Positions 44,095-52,308 of a DNA stretch of 64,000 nt are shown here, in pieces (position 1 is the first letter of the stretch; every line of letters starts with the position of its first letter). Under the pieces are notes generated by a model. The model saw only the letters and a list, made by a program, of their open reading frames with translations. It had not been told where the DNA came from and did not search any database. The stretch lies in contig JANQPF010000005.1 in NCBI GenBank assembly GCA_028285415.1, forward strand, positions 124,001 through 188,000, written 5' to 3'. A program made the translations under genes and the position numbers. This stretch comes from Pseudomonadales bacterium (GTDB lineage: Bacteria; Pseudomonadota; Gammaproteobacteria; Pseudomonadales; Azotimanducaceae).

Positions 44095-44316
44095 TCAGCG
44101 GTCGTAACCATACCGTTCGCGGGGGCGGCTGATCGGCGCCAGCAGCATGTAGAAAACCCACGCGAACCAGGTGATGAAGATCACCGCCAGAACCCAGGCC
44201 AGTTTTTCGCGGCCGGTCGTTTTGTCGGAGGCGGCAATCAGAATGATGGGCAACAGCCACACGACTGCGCAGATGATGAAGGCCGTAAAGGCAAATAAGG
44301 CGCCCAGGACGTCCAT
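44095..44316 (-). CDS. Small membrane protein, PLDc_N-like
   Basis: A 73-residue protein with two helices (ALFAFTAFIICAVVWLLPII and LAWVLAVIFITWFAWVFYML) separated by a short charged loop DKTTGREK. The helix-loop-helix with the LAWxLxVIFIxWFGxxxY-like second helix matches the N-terminal cardiolipin-synthase/phospholipase D domain family, usually found as a stand-alone protein. The role is unknown; it likely sits in the inner membrane. Confidence 0.7.
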   Translation of the reverse strand: MDVLGALFAFTAFIICAVVWLLPIILIAASDKTTGREKLAWVLAVIFITWFAWVFYMLLAPISRPRERYGYDR

Positions 44317-44495
44317 AGGCTTATCTCGCTCCTTGGATGGTTAGTGCTCTACTTGGATAGTGCAAGGAGTGGGCCAACCGAAATATGGATGAAATCAAGG
44401 ACTTAGCGAGAGATACATGCGCAAACCAGGGGGATTTCGCCATATCCTGGCGGAATTGACCACGACTCGTCCTGAATGTGCCGCTGAGCGTGGAC

Positions 44496-44870
44496 TCAAG
44501 GCGCAGACGCGAGCAGGGTCAGGACATTGCCGTCGGGATCCCTGAAATGAGCCAGCACACCACCCCAGGGTTGTTCGGTCGGTGGGCTCGTGAAATCGAC
44601 GCCGGCATCCCTCATGCGCGCGTATTCGCCATGAATGTCGTCTACTTCGATTGAGGTACCGACGAACCGGCCCACGAGCTCAGCTGCCTCCGGATCCTCA
44701 GGGTTGCACCTTTCCAGCCCGATATAGGCGGGTCCGAGCTTAAATTGTGCCCAGCCCATGTCATCGTTGCTGAACTCGAGCGGAAAGCCCACTGTGTCCC
44801 GATAGAAAGCCAATGCGCGTTGCCAGTCTGTCGTAAAGACCCGCACCGCATAGAGACGAAACCTGCTCAC
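44496..44870 (-). CDS. VOC-fold (glyoxalase/dioxygenase-like) protein
   Basis: A 124-residue protein with two beta-alpha-beta-beta-beta modules. Features seen: VFTTDWQRALAFYRDTVGFP, YIGLERCNPEDPEA, SIEVDDIHGEYARMR and AHFRDPDGNVLTLL. Such proteins bind divalent metals and act as isomerases, dioxygenases or resistance proteins, or have no known activity. It overlaps the start of the next gene downstream in the reading direction only by four bases on its 5' side (44867-44870). Confidence 0.85.
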   Translation of the reverse strand: MSRFRLYAVRVFTTDWQRALAFYRDTVGFPLEFSNDDMGWAQFKLGPAYIGLERCNPEDPEAAELVGRFVGTSIEVDDIHGEYARMRDAGVDFTSPPTEQPWGGVLAHFRDPDGNVLTLLASAP

Positions 44871-45217
44871 TTGGCCTCCGGCGATGTTTCCGGGGGCCGC
44901 GTCTGGGATGTGACGAACGTCAGCGGGACCTTGATGTTGAGCGGATTGGAGAAAGACCAGCGGCTTCCGGACATCTGCACCATCCCAACCCGCATCGCCT
45001 GCTGAATCTCTTTGTTGCGGGGGCGGGACGGTAGAAACACGCCGACGAAGTAGGCAAGGATCAGGGCGACGAACGCAAACTCGATCCAGCGGGGGAGATC
45101 CAACGCGATCGCCGCAAGCCAGCCCGCGAGAATGCCGTACATGAGCCAGCCGTACATGCTCTGGTACTGGTAGGTGACGTGCGTATCGGTGCGGCTGATT
45201 TCTTTGAAAATCTGCAT
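44867..45217 (-). CDS. Hypothetical two-helix membrane protein
   Basis: A 116-residue protein with two predicted helices (SMYGWLMYGILAGWLAAIAL and IEFAFVALILAYFVGVFL) and a polar C-terminal half (about residues 70-116) ending in a Pro/Glu-rich tail. No family is recognised. It lies between a PspB-like gene (10 bases upstream) and the VOC gene, which it overlaps by four bases, so the three may form an operon. Confidence 0.6.
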   Translation of the reverse strand: MQIFKEISRTDTHVTYQYQSMYGWLMYGILAGWLAAIALDLPRWIEFAFVALILAYFVGVFLPSRPRNKEIQQAMRVGMVQMSGSRWSFSNPLNIKVPLTFVTSQTRPPETSPEAK

Positions 45218-45227
45218 GGCAAGCGCG

Positions 45228-45473
45228 TTAGAGCTGCGCGATGCGTCTTTTCAAGTCGTAGCCTTCGTCCACCACAATCGCCTCCAGGGCTTCGATGCGT
45301 GCCTGCAGTCGGAGCACGTGCTGGTGTTGCGTTTGGCCATCGCGTGCGGCGAGCTCCGCCAGCTGGTTTGCCGTATGCGACTTGTAAGCAAAGTACTGCT
45401 TCAGGAAAAGCGCCAGTAGAAAGGGGCTTGCGACGGCGAGTAATACCAGCGCCAGCTCGAGAATGCTCTGCAT
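45228..45473 (-). CDS. Small PspB-like membrane protein
   Basis: An 81-residue protein. The ATG at 45473 is chosen because it opens directly into a membrane helix (LELALVLLAVASPFLLALFL); the longer frame upstream has no coding character. The C-terminal half is an amphipathic coiled-coil (VLRLQARIEALEAIVVDEGY) of the kind seen in PspB and envelope-stress proteins. The resemblance is in architecture more than in sequence. No pspA or pspC is nearby. Confidence 0.55.
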   Translation of the reverse strand: MQSILELALVLLAVASPFLLALFLKQYFAYKSHTANQLAELAARDGQTQHQHVLRLQARIEALEAIVVDEGYDLKRRIAQL

Positions 45474-45583
45474 GATGTATTGCCTCTGTGATCTATCCAG
45501 TAGAGTCGAGACTATTCGAAAAACGGTTCTTGGACCAACCGGCCTGATAAACTGCCACGACTGGCGATGGGGGGGATTTTTCG

Positions 45584-46078
45584 ATGACACATCACGGTAT
45601 GCATCACCTGGGTCTGGCCACTCACGATATGGAGGCGACGCTCGATTTCTACGAGAACGTCTTGGGCTTTCCAACCAGAGTCTGCGATCTCATCAGCACG
45701 GAGGCGGGCGGCACAATACGCCACGCATTTCTCGACGTGGGCAACGGTGAGATGGTTGCCTTCATGGAATGTAACGACGTGCCCGGGATTGCGGCGGATT
45801 TTGATACCGGCCTGAACCGTGGTCTGGGTATTAAGGGTGGTGTCATTCATTTTGCCTTCAAAGCTCTGGACGAGGACGACCTGGTCGAGCGGCAGGCGGA
45901 CCTGCGGGCCAAAGGGGTTGAGGTGTCCGACGTGGTCGACCACGGTTGGTGTAAGAGCATCTACTTCCGCGATCCCAATCATCTGCAGCTCGAGTACTGT
46001 GTCGTCACCCAGACGCTTGGAGAAGCGCATCTCGCGGATCGCAGCGATGCCGACTGGAACGCGTTAGCGCGGCGTTAG
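45584..46078 (+). CDS. VOC-fold protein
   Basis: A 164-residue glyoxalase/bleomycin-resistance-fold protein. The first module begins MHHLGLATHDMEATLDFY with a possible His metal ligand, and the second has GGVIHFAFKALDEDDLVER then YFRDPNHLQLEYC with the usual Glu. The ATG follows GGGGGG. It is transcribed away from the PspB-like gene. Ring-cleaving or isomerase activity is possible; the substrate is not known. Confidence 0.87.
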   Translation: MTHHGMHHLGLATHDMEATLDFYENVLGFPTRVCDLISTEAGGTIRHAFLDVGNGEMVAFMECNDVPGIAADFDTGLNRGLGIKGGVIHFAFKALDEDDLVERQADLRAKGVEVSDVVDHGWCKSIYFRDPNHLQLEYCVVTQTLGEAHLADRSDADWNALARR

Positions 46079-46094
46079 CGTCCGGCCAATCGAA

Positions 46095-46481
46095 TCACGG
46101 GTCTGCCGACGAGAGATGCCAGCGGCGGTAAAACAGCAGACAAACGGCGCCAATGGCAGTGCCAAGAAACTCCCGAGCCGATTCGACATAGGGTTTTTCA
46201 GCAGACATCCCGCCGGTGAGCGAGGCGTAGTCGCCGGACCTCATGTAGTCGACGAAGCCGGGGAAGGAAAGCAACAAAGCGGCGCTCACCAATCCGACCA
46301 CAATCCCGAACGGTACCGGCAGGCGCATGCCGAAGATTCGCGATGCGGGGACCACCGCGATGGCCAGGTACACGGTCAGCCACAGCAGCGGATCCGGATC
46401 GTTCATCTGGATTGCAGCCATAACGACAAAAAGTATGGCGACGCCACCGTTGCCAATCGATGCTATTACGCTTGTTCTCAA
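46095..46481 (-). CDS. TMEM220-like membrane protein
   Basis: A 128-residue protein with about four predicted helices. The first helix is followed by AAIQMNDPDPLLWLTVYLAI, a signature of the transmembrane-220 family (QxNDPDPxxW), which has no known function. A short polar loop holds SLTGGMSAEKPYVESAREF before the last helix, as in bacterial members. It lies 16 bases from the convergent VOC gene stop. Confidence 0.65.
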   Translation of the reverse strand: MRTSVIASIGNGGVAILFVVMAAIQMNDPDPLLWLTVYLAIAVVPASRIFGMRLPVPFGIVVGLVSAALLLSFPGFVDYMRSGDYASLTGGMSAEKPYVESAREFLGTAIGAVCLLFYRRWHLSSADP

Positions 46482-46527
46482 CTGATCAGGCCAGTAGTCC
46501 GGGACGGTCAGCCGCGCCCGTCATTGC

Positions 46528-46920
46528 TCAGGCCGGGCGGTGGATGCCGCAGATCTTATGGCCGTCGGGATCCAGGAAGTAGCACAAGTGCATCAGGCCC
46601 ATCGTGCCTTCACGGGGGCCGGGCGGGTCTTCCACGCTCGTCCCGCCGTTCGCCACCGCCGCGTCGTGCAGTTCTTGAACCTGTTCCGGCGAGTTGCAGA
46701 CGAATCCGATGGTGGAACCGTTGGCAGTCGTTGGCGGCTGTCCGTTGATCGGCTCGCTGATGCTGAACGTCGATCCGTCGTGGATATAGAAAAGCCGTGT
46801 CTGGCCAGTATCGTTCACGTGCTCCATGGGCTCACCCGCTCCGAGCACGCCGAGAACGGCGTTGTAGAAGTTTTTAGTTTTCCCGATGTCGCTCGAGCCG
46901 ATCATGACATGATTGATCAT
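46528..46920 (-). CDS. VOC-fold protein
   Basis: A 130-residue protein of the glyoxalase-like fold. Pattern: INHVMIGSSDIGKTKNFYNA with the His ligand at the start, TFSISEPINGQPPTTANGST, and CYFLDPDGHKICGIHRP with the second half-site. It resembles the small, stand-alone VOC proteins common in proteobacteria that lack an assigned reaction. It is the third VOC gene in 2.5 kb, but the sequences are dissimilar and do not look like recent duplicates. Confidence 0.87.
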   Translation of the reverse strand: MINHVMIGSSDIGKTKNFYNAVLGVLGAGEPMEHVNDTGQTRLFYIHDGSTFSISEPINGQPPTTANGSTIGFVCNSPEQVQELHDAAVANGGTSVEDPPGPREGTMGLMHLCYFLDPDGHKICGIHRPA

Positions 46921-47006
46921 TACGTCCTCTCCGTCTGGCGTGTCAAAACAACGGTGCTCAGACTATCGGTTTCCCTGAGTTGGAGGCAACTCAAAATTGG
47001 CGCCAT

Positions 47007-47639
47007 TCAGGGTTTCGGCTCGGGGCTTTCCGCGAGGGCTTTCAAACGGACGAGAAAGCGATCCCGCCACATCGCATCCGTTCTCCGGTGAAAGTCAGCG
47101 GACTCGCGCGTCGAGCGGAGGGGATTGTCCCCCTCCCCCTGCCAGGTGTAGCGTCTCGACATTGTCAACGCCATTTCGCACCCATCCGAAGTGTTGTGCA
47201 GCGTCATGACGCCAATTCCGGTTCCGAGCTCGCCCTCTAAAGTCATTGGCAGATTCACGATGGCGACCATCTCGTGGGGAACGACCCGGGTCACCTGGAT
47301 CCTGAAATCTTGACCTGCGTATAGGCGCAGCACCTGACCTTCAGTGCCGGGTGTGCCGGCAACCGTGGACAGCTCAAAGTCGTACATCCACGACTTGAAG
47401 TCAATCAGGTGGGGCCAGACTGCTTCGCGGGGGGCGTCGATCTGAACCCGGTAGTGAGCGACGAAGTTGTAGGTGTCGCTCGAAGGCTCCGGGGTCAGAG
47501 CAGCACTGCGATGCCTTTCGTCTGCAGCGGCAATGGCGGCGGTCCAAACCAGGAGGACGGTGCAAACGAGCCGCGCAACCGCACAGGTTGACAAGGCGCG
47601 CGGTATTGAATCAGTCACCGTTGCGGGACAATGGGTCAC
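47007..47639 (-). CDS. Secreted SRPBCC-fold protein
   Basis: A 210-residue protein. A hydrophobic stretch at about residues 20-38 (ARLVCTVLLVWTAAIAAA) acts as a signal peptide. Residues about 55-200 resemble the polyketide-cyclase/START-like lipid-binding fold (YRVQIDAPREAVWPHLIDF, then SWMYDFELS, and a long C-terminal helix). The GTG start overlaps the pcm stop (GTGA), so both proteins are coupled and both appear exported. It may bind a hydrophobic ligand in the periplasm. Confidence 0.75.
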   Translation of the reverse strand: MTHCPATVTDSIPRALSTCAVARLVCTVLLVWTAAIAAADERHRSAALTPEPSSDTYNFVAHYRVQIDAPREAVWPHLIDFKSWMYDFELSTVAGTPGTEGQVLRLYAGQDFRIQVTRVVPHEMVAIVNLPMTLEGELGTGIGVMTLHNTSDGCEMALTMSRRYTWQGEGDNPLRSTRESADFHRRTDAMWRDRFLVRLKALAESPEPKP

Positions 47640-48373
47640 CGTTCTCCCGTGAGCGGGACGAACACCACCGGCAGAACGTCGCGGGTGTGAACGTCACCGT
47701 CCTCATCTTTGATCAACAGCGTGAGCATCTGACCTCGATTCTGCTCACCAATGGGTAAAACCATCCGCCCGCCGGGTTTCAGCTGCTCGACCAGCTTGAC
47801 CGGGATATCGGGTCCCGCAGCCGTGACCATGATGCCGTCGTACGGACCGGCTTCCGGCCAGCCGTGCCAGCCGTCACCCGTTCGGGTGTGCACGTTGGTG
47901 AAGCCGTGAGCCTGAAGCTTGGCCTGCGCCTCAGCGGCGAGCTCGGGAATGATTTCTACGGTATGCACCTGCGCGGCCAGCTTGCCGAGCACCGCAGCCT
48001 GATAGCCGGAGCCGGTACCAATCTCCAGCACCCGGTCGTCAGGGCCGACCTCCAGCAGGTGGGTCATCAGCGCGACGATAAAAGGTTGGGATATGGTCTG
48101 CCCGTAGCCAATAGACAACGGACGATTGAAGTAGGCGGCGGTCTGGCTTTGCGTTGGCACGTAGTCGACGCGCGGCACGCTGCGCATTGCCTCCATGACC
48201 CGGGGGTCTGGTGCACTGATCCCGGTGTAGTCTGCCGTATCTCTGAAGTCGGCCTCGATGGCCTCTAGCATGTATTCCATGGGACCGCGGGTCTCCGCAG
48301 TGGACACAATCTGGAGACTGAGCAGCGCACCGATGGCGCAAGTCCTGCCGGCTCTAAGAAGGAAGGTATTCAT
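47636..48373 (-). CDS. pcm: Protein-L-isoaspartate O-methyltransferase, exported
   Basis: A 245-residue PCMT that methylates isoaspartyl residues for repair. Core motifs are intact: RVDYVPTQSQTAAYFNRPL, YGQTISQPFIVALMTHLLEV, the SAM loop RVLEIGTGSGYQAAVLGKL, and GGRMVLPIG. The ATG at 48373 opens an N-terminal signal-like segment (FLLRAGRTCAIGALLSLQIV), as in other secreted proteobacterial Pcm. SAM must then be available in the periplasm, or the segment anchors it. It is divergent from the acidic-peptide gene at 48586 and is coupled to the SRPBCC gene. Confidence 0.92.
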   Translation of the reverse strand: MNTFLLRAGRTCAIGALLSLQIVSTAETRGPMEYMLEAIEADFRDTADYTGISAPDPRVMEAMRSVPRVDYVPTQSQTAAYFNRPLSIGYGQTISQPFIVALMTHLLEVGPDDRVLEIGTGSGYQAAVLGKLAAQVHTVEIIPELAAEAQAKLQAHGFTNVHTRTGDGWHGWPEAGPYDGIMVTAAGPDIPVKLVEQLKPGGRMVLPIGEQNRGQMLTLLIKDEDGDVHTRDVLPVVFVPLTGER

Positions 48374-48585
48374 CTTGCGCGCCCCGAATCCCGGAGATGG
48401 GGAAAGATTACGGCAAGATGACACGGATTGGCACTGCACCATTTCCAACGCGCTGCTCGAGCCATCGGCACGCTATTGGTGCAGCCCGCCCCGAAAATGC
48501 CGGCCAAACCGGGGTAAATACTGGCACGCTCTTTGCTGAATAGATGGCGACGCCCCGGGCGGGCTTACGCAACAGGAATCAGTTC

Positions 48586-48729
48586 ATGGAATTAGAGCTC
48601 ATCGACTTCGAGAACGCAGAGACCATCGACATCGCGGTCTCCTGCAGCGCACTGTTTGATCAATACGATGATCCTGAGTACGCCGTGCAGGCAGACGATT
48701 ACGAAAATCTCTACCCGAGCATCGCTTAA
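48586..48729 (+). CDS. Small acidic peptide without Lys or Arg
   Basis: A 47-residue peptide: ATG at 48586 with AGGA eight bases upstream (an in-frame ATG at 48544 would add a basic leader of 14 residues). It has about thirteen Asp/Glu, no Lys or Arg, one Cys (residue 20), four Tyr, and a C-terminal half rich in Asp and Tyr. A stem-loop follows the stop by 16 bases. It is divergent from the exported pcm gene (212-base gap). It could be a modified-peptide precursor or a small acidic regulator; no family is recognised, and it may not be expressed. Confidence 0.45.
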   Translation: MELELIDFENAETIDIAVSCSALFDQYDDPEYAVQADDYENLYPSIA

Positions 48730-48745
48730 CGCCGAGTACGTGTCG

Positions 48746-48785
48746 TCCCCCGGCAATTCTTTCCTCTCCCCTCTGTGCCGGGGGA
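48746..48785 (+). terminator. Stem-loop after the acidic-peptide gene
   Basis: TCCCCCGGCA (48746-48755) pairs perfectly with TGCCGGGGGA (48776-48785) around a 20-base pyrimidine-rich loop. The following sequence is TGACGCTTCTTTC with no continuous T run, so termination is plausible but not classical. It lies 16 bases after the stop of the acidic peptide and 20 bases from the convergent small membrane gene. Confidence 0.5.
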
Positions 48786-48804
48786 TGACGCTTCTTTCGA
48801 ACCC

Positions 48805-48990
48805 TCAGCCGTGCAGGTACTGCACGCCATCCATCAGATACCAGATCAACCACACGGCGAGCGACAGCAGTACGCCGCCGACGGCTCTCATCTGCATGAC
48901 GACCGCACCTCCCGAGCGCTGCCCGAGATAGATCCAGACGAGCATCCAGATTGTGATGCCCAGGGGTATCGACCAGTAGGGGAACGTCAT
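48805..48990 (-). CDS. Small two-helix membrane protein
   Basis: A 61-residue protein with two predicted helices (IPLGITIWMLVWIYLG and GGVLLSLAVWLIWYLMDG). The short loop QRSGGAVVMQMRAV lies between them. It is tightly linked to the next gene (12 bases from the stop at 49003), so the two may be expressed together. No known family is recognised. Confidence 0.55.
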   Translation of the reverse strand: MTFPYWSIPLGITIWMLVWIYLGQRSGGAVVMQMRAVGGVLLSLAVWLIWYLMDGVQYLHG

Positions 48991-49002
48991 CGGACGTGCG
49001 CC

Positions 49003-49266
49003 TCAGAGGACGTGTTTGATGACAAGATGACTTGCGGTGATGCCCACACCCGTGCCGACCCCGATAGCAAGCAACCCGGACACCTCCATCAGTAGCGCAA
49101 CCCAGGTAAAGACGGAGGACAGCACAACCGGCACCACGAAATGCCCGACACCGATGCTGCCCCTGACCCGGGGAGAGTCGTGCCTGCGCTTGGTCGATGA
49201 GGCATGCTTTTCCTTGCTGATAAGCTCGTCAGCGAGTTGGTTCGCAGTTTCTCGGTCCATAGGCAC
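49003..49266 (-). CDS. Small membrane protein with charged N-terminal half
   Basis: An 87-residue protein. The first 35 residues are hydrophilic (NQLADELISKEKHASSTKRR) and the rest holds two helices (FVVPVVLSSVFTWVALLM and LAIGVGTGVGITASHLVI). No family is recognised; it probably spans the inner membrane with a cytoplasmic N terminus. It is divergent from the phosphotransferase gene at 49386 and ahead of another small membrane gene. Confidence 0.55.
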   Translation of the reverse strand: MPMDRETANQLADELISKEKHASSTKRRHDSPRVRGSIGVGHFVVPVVLSSVFTWVALLMEVSGLLAIGVGTGVGITASHLVIKHVL

Positions 49267-49385
49267 GTCTCGAAAGCCTCCCGTGCATCGTTCGTCTCCG
49301 AGAACACATTCTGCCAGGCTTTATCTGCCGGATGTGGCGGTTTATCACACCTCGGGACTGACATGTCATTGGGTAGAATGTTGTC

Positions 49386-50261
49386 ATGGAGATCGACGTA
49401 GGGCTCGTCAAAACGCTCGTTGGAACCCAGTTCCCGCAATGGGCCGGGCTGCCCATCTCGCCCGTGAAACTGAGCGGATGGGACAACCGCACGTTTCACC
49501 TCGGACCCGACATGTCGATTCGACTGCCGAGCGCGGAGGCGTACGCCGGAGCAGTCCACCGGGAACAGAAGTGGCTACCCGAGCTTGCATCGCAGCTGCC
49601 GTTGCCTATCCCGCAGCCGCTTGCGATGGGACAACCTGGCGAAGGTTATCCCTGGCATTGGTCGGTTTACCGCTGGCTTCCGGGTGAGATCGCGACCCGC
49701 GAAAGCGTGGCTGATCTGCAGACGCTGGCGGTCGATCTGGCGGGATTCTTACGCGCGCTGCAATCAATCGATCCGACCGGTGGACCCCGGCGCAGGTTGC
49801 GCGGCGGGAGCCTGGCGCTCTGGCGGTCACAGGCGGAAGAAGCGCTCGCGCTGCTTGCCGCCGCCGGATCGATAGACGCCGAAGCTGCGACGGACATCTG
49901 GAACACCGCCATTGAATCGCCCCTCAATGAATCGCCGGTCTGGTTTCACGGCGATGTTGCGGCTGGCAACCTGCTGGTGCAGGAAGGCAGATTGTCGGCG
50001 GTGATCGATTTTGGTGGGCTGGGCGTTGGCGATCCCGCCTGCGATGTGACGATTGCCTGGACCCTGCTCGATCCGCACGGTCGACGTGCATTTCGAGACG
50101 CGCTGGGTGTCAGTGACGCAGTCTGGAACAGGGGTCGGGGTTGGGCGCTGTGGAAGGCGATGATAGTGGTCGCAGGATTGATCGAGACGAACGCCATCGA
50201 AGCCGCCTCGTCGCAATATGCCATTGACCAGCTTCTTATCGACTACCGGGCTAGTGAGTAA
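49386..50261 (+). CDS. Aminoglycoside phosphotransferase family protein
   Basis: A 291-residue kinase-fold protein. The catalytic loop WFHGDVAAGNLLV and the metal segment AVIDFGGLGVGDPACD are intact. The N-terminal half shows KLSGWDNRTFHLG and LPSAEAYAGAVHREQKWLPE, a pattern shared by members annotated as aminoglycoside or macrolide phosphotransferases. Many such proteins phosphorylate other small alcohols, so a resistance function should not be assumed. It ends 35 bases before a BlaI-regulated promoter. Confidence 0.85.
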   Translation: MEIDVGLVKTLVGTQFPQWAGLPISPVKLSGWDNRTFHLGPDMSIRLPSAEAYAGAVHREQKWLPELASQLPLPIPQPLAMGQPGEGYPWHWSVYRWLPGEIATRESVADLQTLAVDLAGFLRALQSIDPTGGPRRRLRGGSLALWRSQAEEALALLAAAGSIDAEAATDIWNTAIESPLNESPVWFHGDVAAGNLLVQEGRLSAVIDFGGLGVGDPACDVTIAWTLLDPHGRRAFRDALGVSDAVWNRGRGWALWKAMIVVAGLIETNAIEAASSQYAIDQLLIDYRASE

Positions 50262-50295
50262 ATACGTCTGAGCGAACGCTGACCGAAGGCGAGGC

Positions 50296-50324
50296 TTGAA
50301 AATATCTACATTTGTAGATATCGT
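50296..50324 (+). promoter_or_regulatory. Sigma70-type promoter of the BlaI operon
   Basis: TTGAAA (50296-50301), a 17-base spacer and TATCGT (50319-50324) form a reasonable -35/-10 pair. The first BlaI-like operator fills the spacer and reaches the -10 element, and the second covers the expected start near 50331. Repressor binding would block RNA polymerase directly. Confidence 0.65.
50303..50320. promoter_or_regulatory. BlaI-like operator 1
   Basis: TATCTACATTTGTAGATA is a dyad with 8-bp half-sites around TT and contains TACANNTGTA, the core of BlaI/MecI operators. It lies inside the promoter of the blaI-like gene, so autorepression is expected. Confidence 0.8.
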
Positions 50325-50326
50325 TC

Positions 50327-50340
50327 TCTACATCTGTAGA
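50327..50340. promoter_or_regulatory. BlaI-like operator 2
   Basis: TCTACATCTGTAGA repeats the TACANNTGTA core with 6-bp half-sites. Its centre is 22 bases (about two helix turns) from that of operator 1, as in typical bla/mec loci with tandem sites. It lies 14 bases before the repressor start codon. Confidence 0.8.
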
Positions 50341-50353
50341 TGAAGGCGGCGAA

Positions 50354-50734
50354 ATGAGCTTGTCTGATTTTGAGGTTGATGTGATGAACGTGGTCTGGCG
50401 TTTTGGCGAATGCACGGCTCCGCAGGTTCACCGAGAGGTTGAAAAGCGCAAGCCGGTCACTTACTCGACGGTGAAGACCATCATCGATCGACTGGAAAAG
50501 AAGGGTGCCATTCAGCGGACAAGGACTGAAGGACGAACCATCTTTTTTAAACCCACCATTGCACCTTCGGAAGTACAGACCAATCTTGTGGACAAGCTCC
50601 TGGGGACAATATTTGCGGGCGATCGGAGACCGCTTTTCTCCCGCCTGCTGAGCGCTGAAGCGCTGACCCGGGACGATCTGGAGTTCCTTTCGAAGTTGAT
50701 TGACAAACGGCGGGAGGAGTTCAGAGATGATTGA
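50354..50734 (+). CDS. BlaI/MecI-family repressor
   Basis: A 126-residue winged-helix repressor: LSDFEVDVMNVVWRFGECTA, then PVTYSTVKTIIDRLEKKGAI and a C-terminal dimerisation/cleavage region (LLSAEALTRDDLEFLSKLID). Known relatives dimerise on TACANNTGTA operators and are inactivated by proteolysis when the paired M56 protease is triggered. Two such operators lie directly upstream, and the stop overlaps the M56 gene start by 8 bases. This is a complete BlaI-type switch apart from a classical penicillin sensor. Confidence 0.93.
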   Translation: MSLSDFEVDVMNVVWRFGECTAPQVHREVEKRKPVTYSTVKTIIDRLEKKGAIQRTRTEGRTIFFKPTIAPSEVQTNLVDKLLGTIFAGDRRPLFSRLLSAEALTRDDLEFLSKLIDKRREEFRDD

Positions 50735-52298
50735 GTACACACTGAATGGTTTGCTCGTTGTCTGCATCGGGCTTGCCCTCCTCAGAACGCTTGATCCTGC
50801 GCGTGCCCGGGTGCGCCTCTACGTGTGTCTGGTTGCCATAGCGCTCGCGGTCATTCCCTGGTACTGGATGGGCAGCTGGTTACCTCAACCCTGGACCAGA
50901 AGTGTAGACAACCAACTGTTCCCGGCGCCCGCTGTGGAAGTTGCGATGCAGCCGATGCTTGATGCTTCCATCGCAGCAACCGACGCACCGGCATTGGTGT
51001 ACTGGTTGGCAGGGGCGCTCACTCTCGTCGGGGTGCTCGCATTTGCGCGGATCGTCCACCAACAGTACATGCTCGTTCGATCCTGGCGGCGCATTGGCAA
51101 GCGAAGCGCCGAGCTGTCGGCGCATGCGGACAACATTCCAGTTTGGCTTGTGCCTCGTGAAAACCAGGCAGTGGCAACCTTGTTCGGCGCTCGTGAAATA
51201 TTCATCGGGGAGCTGCTTGCGCGTCACCCGGACGTAGACGTCGCTCTGGCCCATGAGGTAGCGCACCATCGGCTCAGACACCCGCATTACGAATGGCTGA
51301 TGACGCTGCTCCGTTGTGTGTTCTGGTGGCATCCTGTCGTCTGGTTTTATGTGGCTCGCGCGAGAAAGGAGATGGAGATCGAATGTGACGAACACTGCGT
51401 CAAGATGTTGGGTACGTCCGTCTATCGAACAAGCCTTGCGCGGCTTTTAATGGACGTTGAAGCCGCGCCTGTCGGTGCGGCTTTTGGCGGGCGCGGCAGT
51501 TTTAACGTTGAGCGATTACGACGGCTTTCCAGGACTACTGCCATGGGTTGGACGCGTAGGCTGGCTGCGCTTTTCTTATTCGGTGGTGGTGTGCTTGGCT
51601 TTGTTTTCGTGCATGCCGATGCGTCACCAAGCGCTGAGCAGCGTCACAAGGGGTGGAACGTTCGCTATGACAACGTGACCTTAACACAGGCGTTAGAGCA
51701 GATCGCGGAGATGGGTGGTGTCGATATCTACCTGGATCCACGGATACGCGACACCCCCTTCACGTTTGAAGCATCGGAGGTTACAAGCTGGCAGCCACTG
51801 ATTGAAGGCGTTGTCAGCGAGTTTGACGACGTTGTCTGGGTACTGCGTGCGGGCGCCGTCTTTGTGGGTAGTCGCCAATCTGTCAACGACGATTCCTGGC
51901 TGGCGGAGGCGACTGTACTGCGCAGTCATGGCGTCGGCATCTTTGCAGAACAGATCAAAACACCAGATGCAGAAGCCGAGACACTCTTCATCGATATCAA
52001 GTTTGAGGAGCGCTTTGCCCAGGATGACTACAACACCAGTGAAATGGCGGTTTTAATCAGTCTGGATCAAGCTGCGGCGATTCGACAAGGGGACGTACAC
52101 ATGACGTTCGACGCATCGGGTGACGCTAACCTGCTCGATGTCGGGTTCTTTAGAGTGTTACCCGACAGCACGTTGAGCGAGGTAGGGCGCGGTTCCATGG
52201 GCATCGAGGACGGTGTGACACAGCATTTCACCTGGCCACGAGTTGACGACATTGGCTACCAGCTATGGCTGACTGTCGAAAAGCGTCAGCCGCAATAG
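50727..52298 (+). CDS. M56 (BlaR1-type) metalloprotease with STN-like domain
   Basis: A 523-residue membrane protease. The ATG at 50727 overlaps the repressor stop and follows GGGAGGAG. Helices lie near residues 5-20, 33-50, 90-110 and 280-297. The zinc site is HEVAH (His176, Glu177, His180), with Glu219 a probable third ligand. After the last helix, residues about 308-385 (RYDNVTLTQALEQIAEMGGV, then LDPRIRDTPFTF) resemble an STN secretin/TonB short domain, followed by about 140 residues of unknown fold. The penicillin-binding sensor of BlaR1 is absent, so the inducing signal is probably not a beta-lactam acylation. Confidence 0.88.
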   Translation: MIEYTLNGLLVVCIGLALLRTLDPARARVRLYVCLVAIALAVIPWYWMGSWLPQPWTRSVDNQLFPAPAVEVAMQPMLDASIAATDAPALVYWLAGALTLVGVLAFARIVHQQYMLVRSWRRIGKRSAELSAHADNIPVWLVPRENQAVATLFGAREIFIGELLARHPDVDVALAHEVAHHRLRHPHYEWLMTLLRCVFWWHPVVWFYVARARKEMEIECDEHCVKMLGTSVYRTSLARLLMDVEAAPVGAAFGGRGSFNVERLRRLSRTTAMGWTRRLAALFLFGGGVLGFVFVHADASPSAEQRHKGWNVRYDNVTLTQALEQIAEMGGVDIYLDPRIRDTPFTFEASEVTSWQPLIEGVVSEFDDVVWVLRAGAVFVGSRQSVNDDSWLAEATVLRSHGVGIFAEQIKTPDAEAETLFIDIKFEERFAQDDYNTSEMAVLISLDQAAAIRQGDVHMTFDASGDANLLDVGFFRVLPDSTLSEVGRGSMGIEDGVTQHFTWPRVDDIGYQLWLTVEKRQPQ

Positions 52299-52308
52299 GA
52301 CGCAGCTC

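Noticed and set aside
44330-44390. Short direct repeat around TTGGAT and TAGTGC
   Set aside because: Two copies of a few bases only; no gene or promoter relation could be supported.
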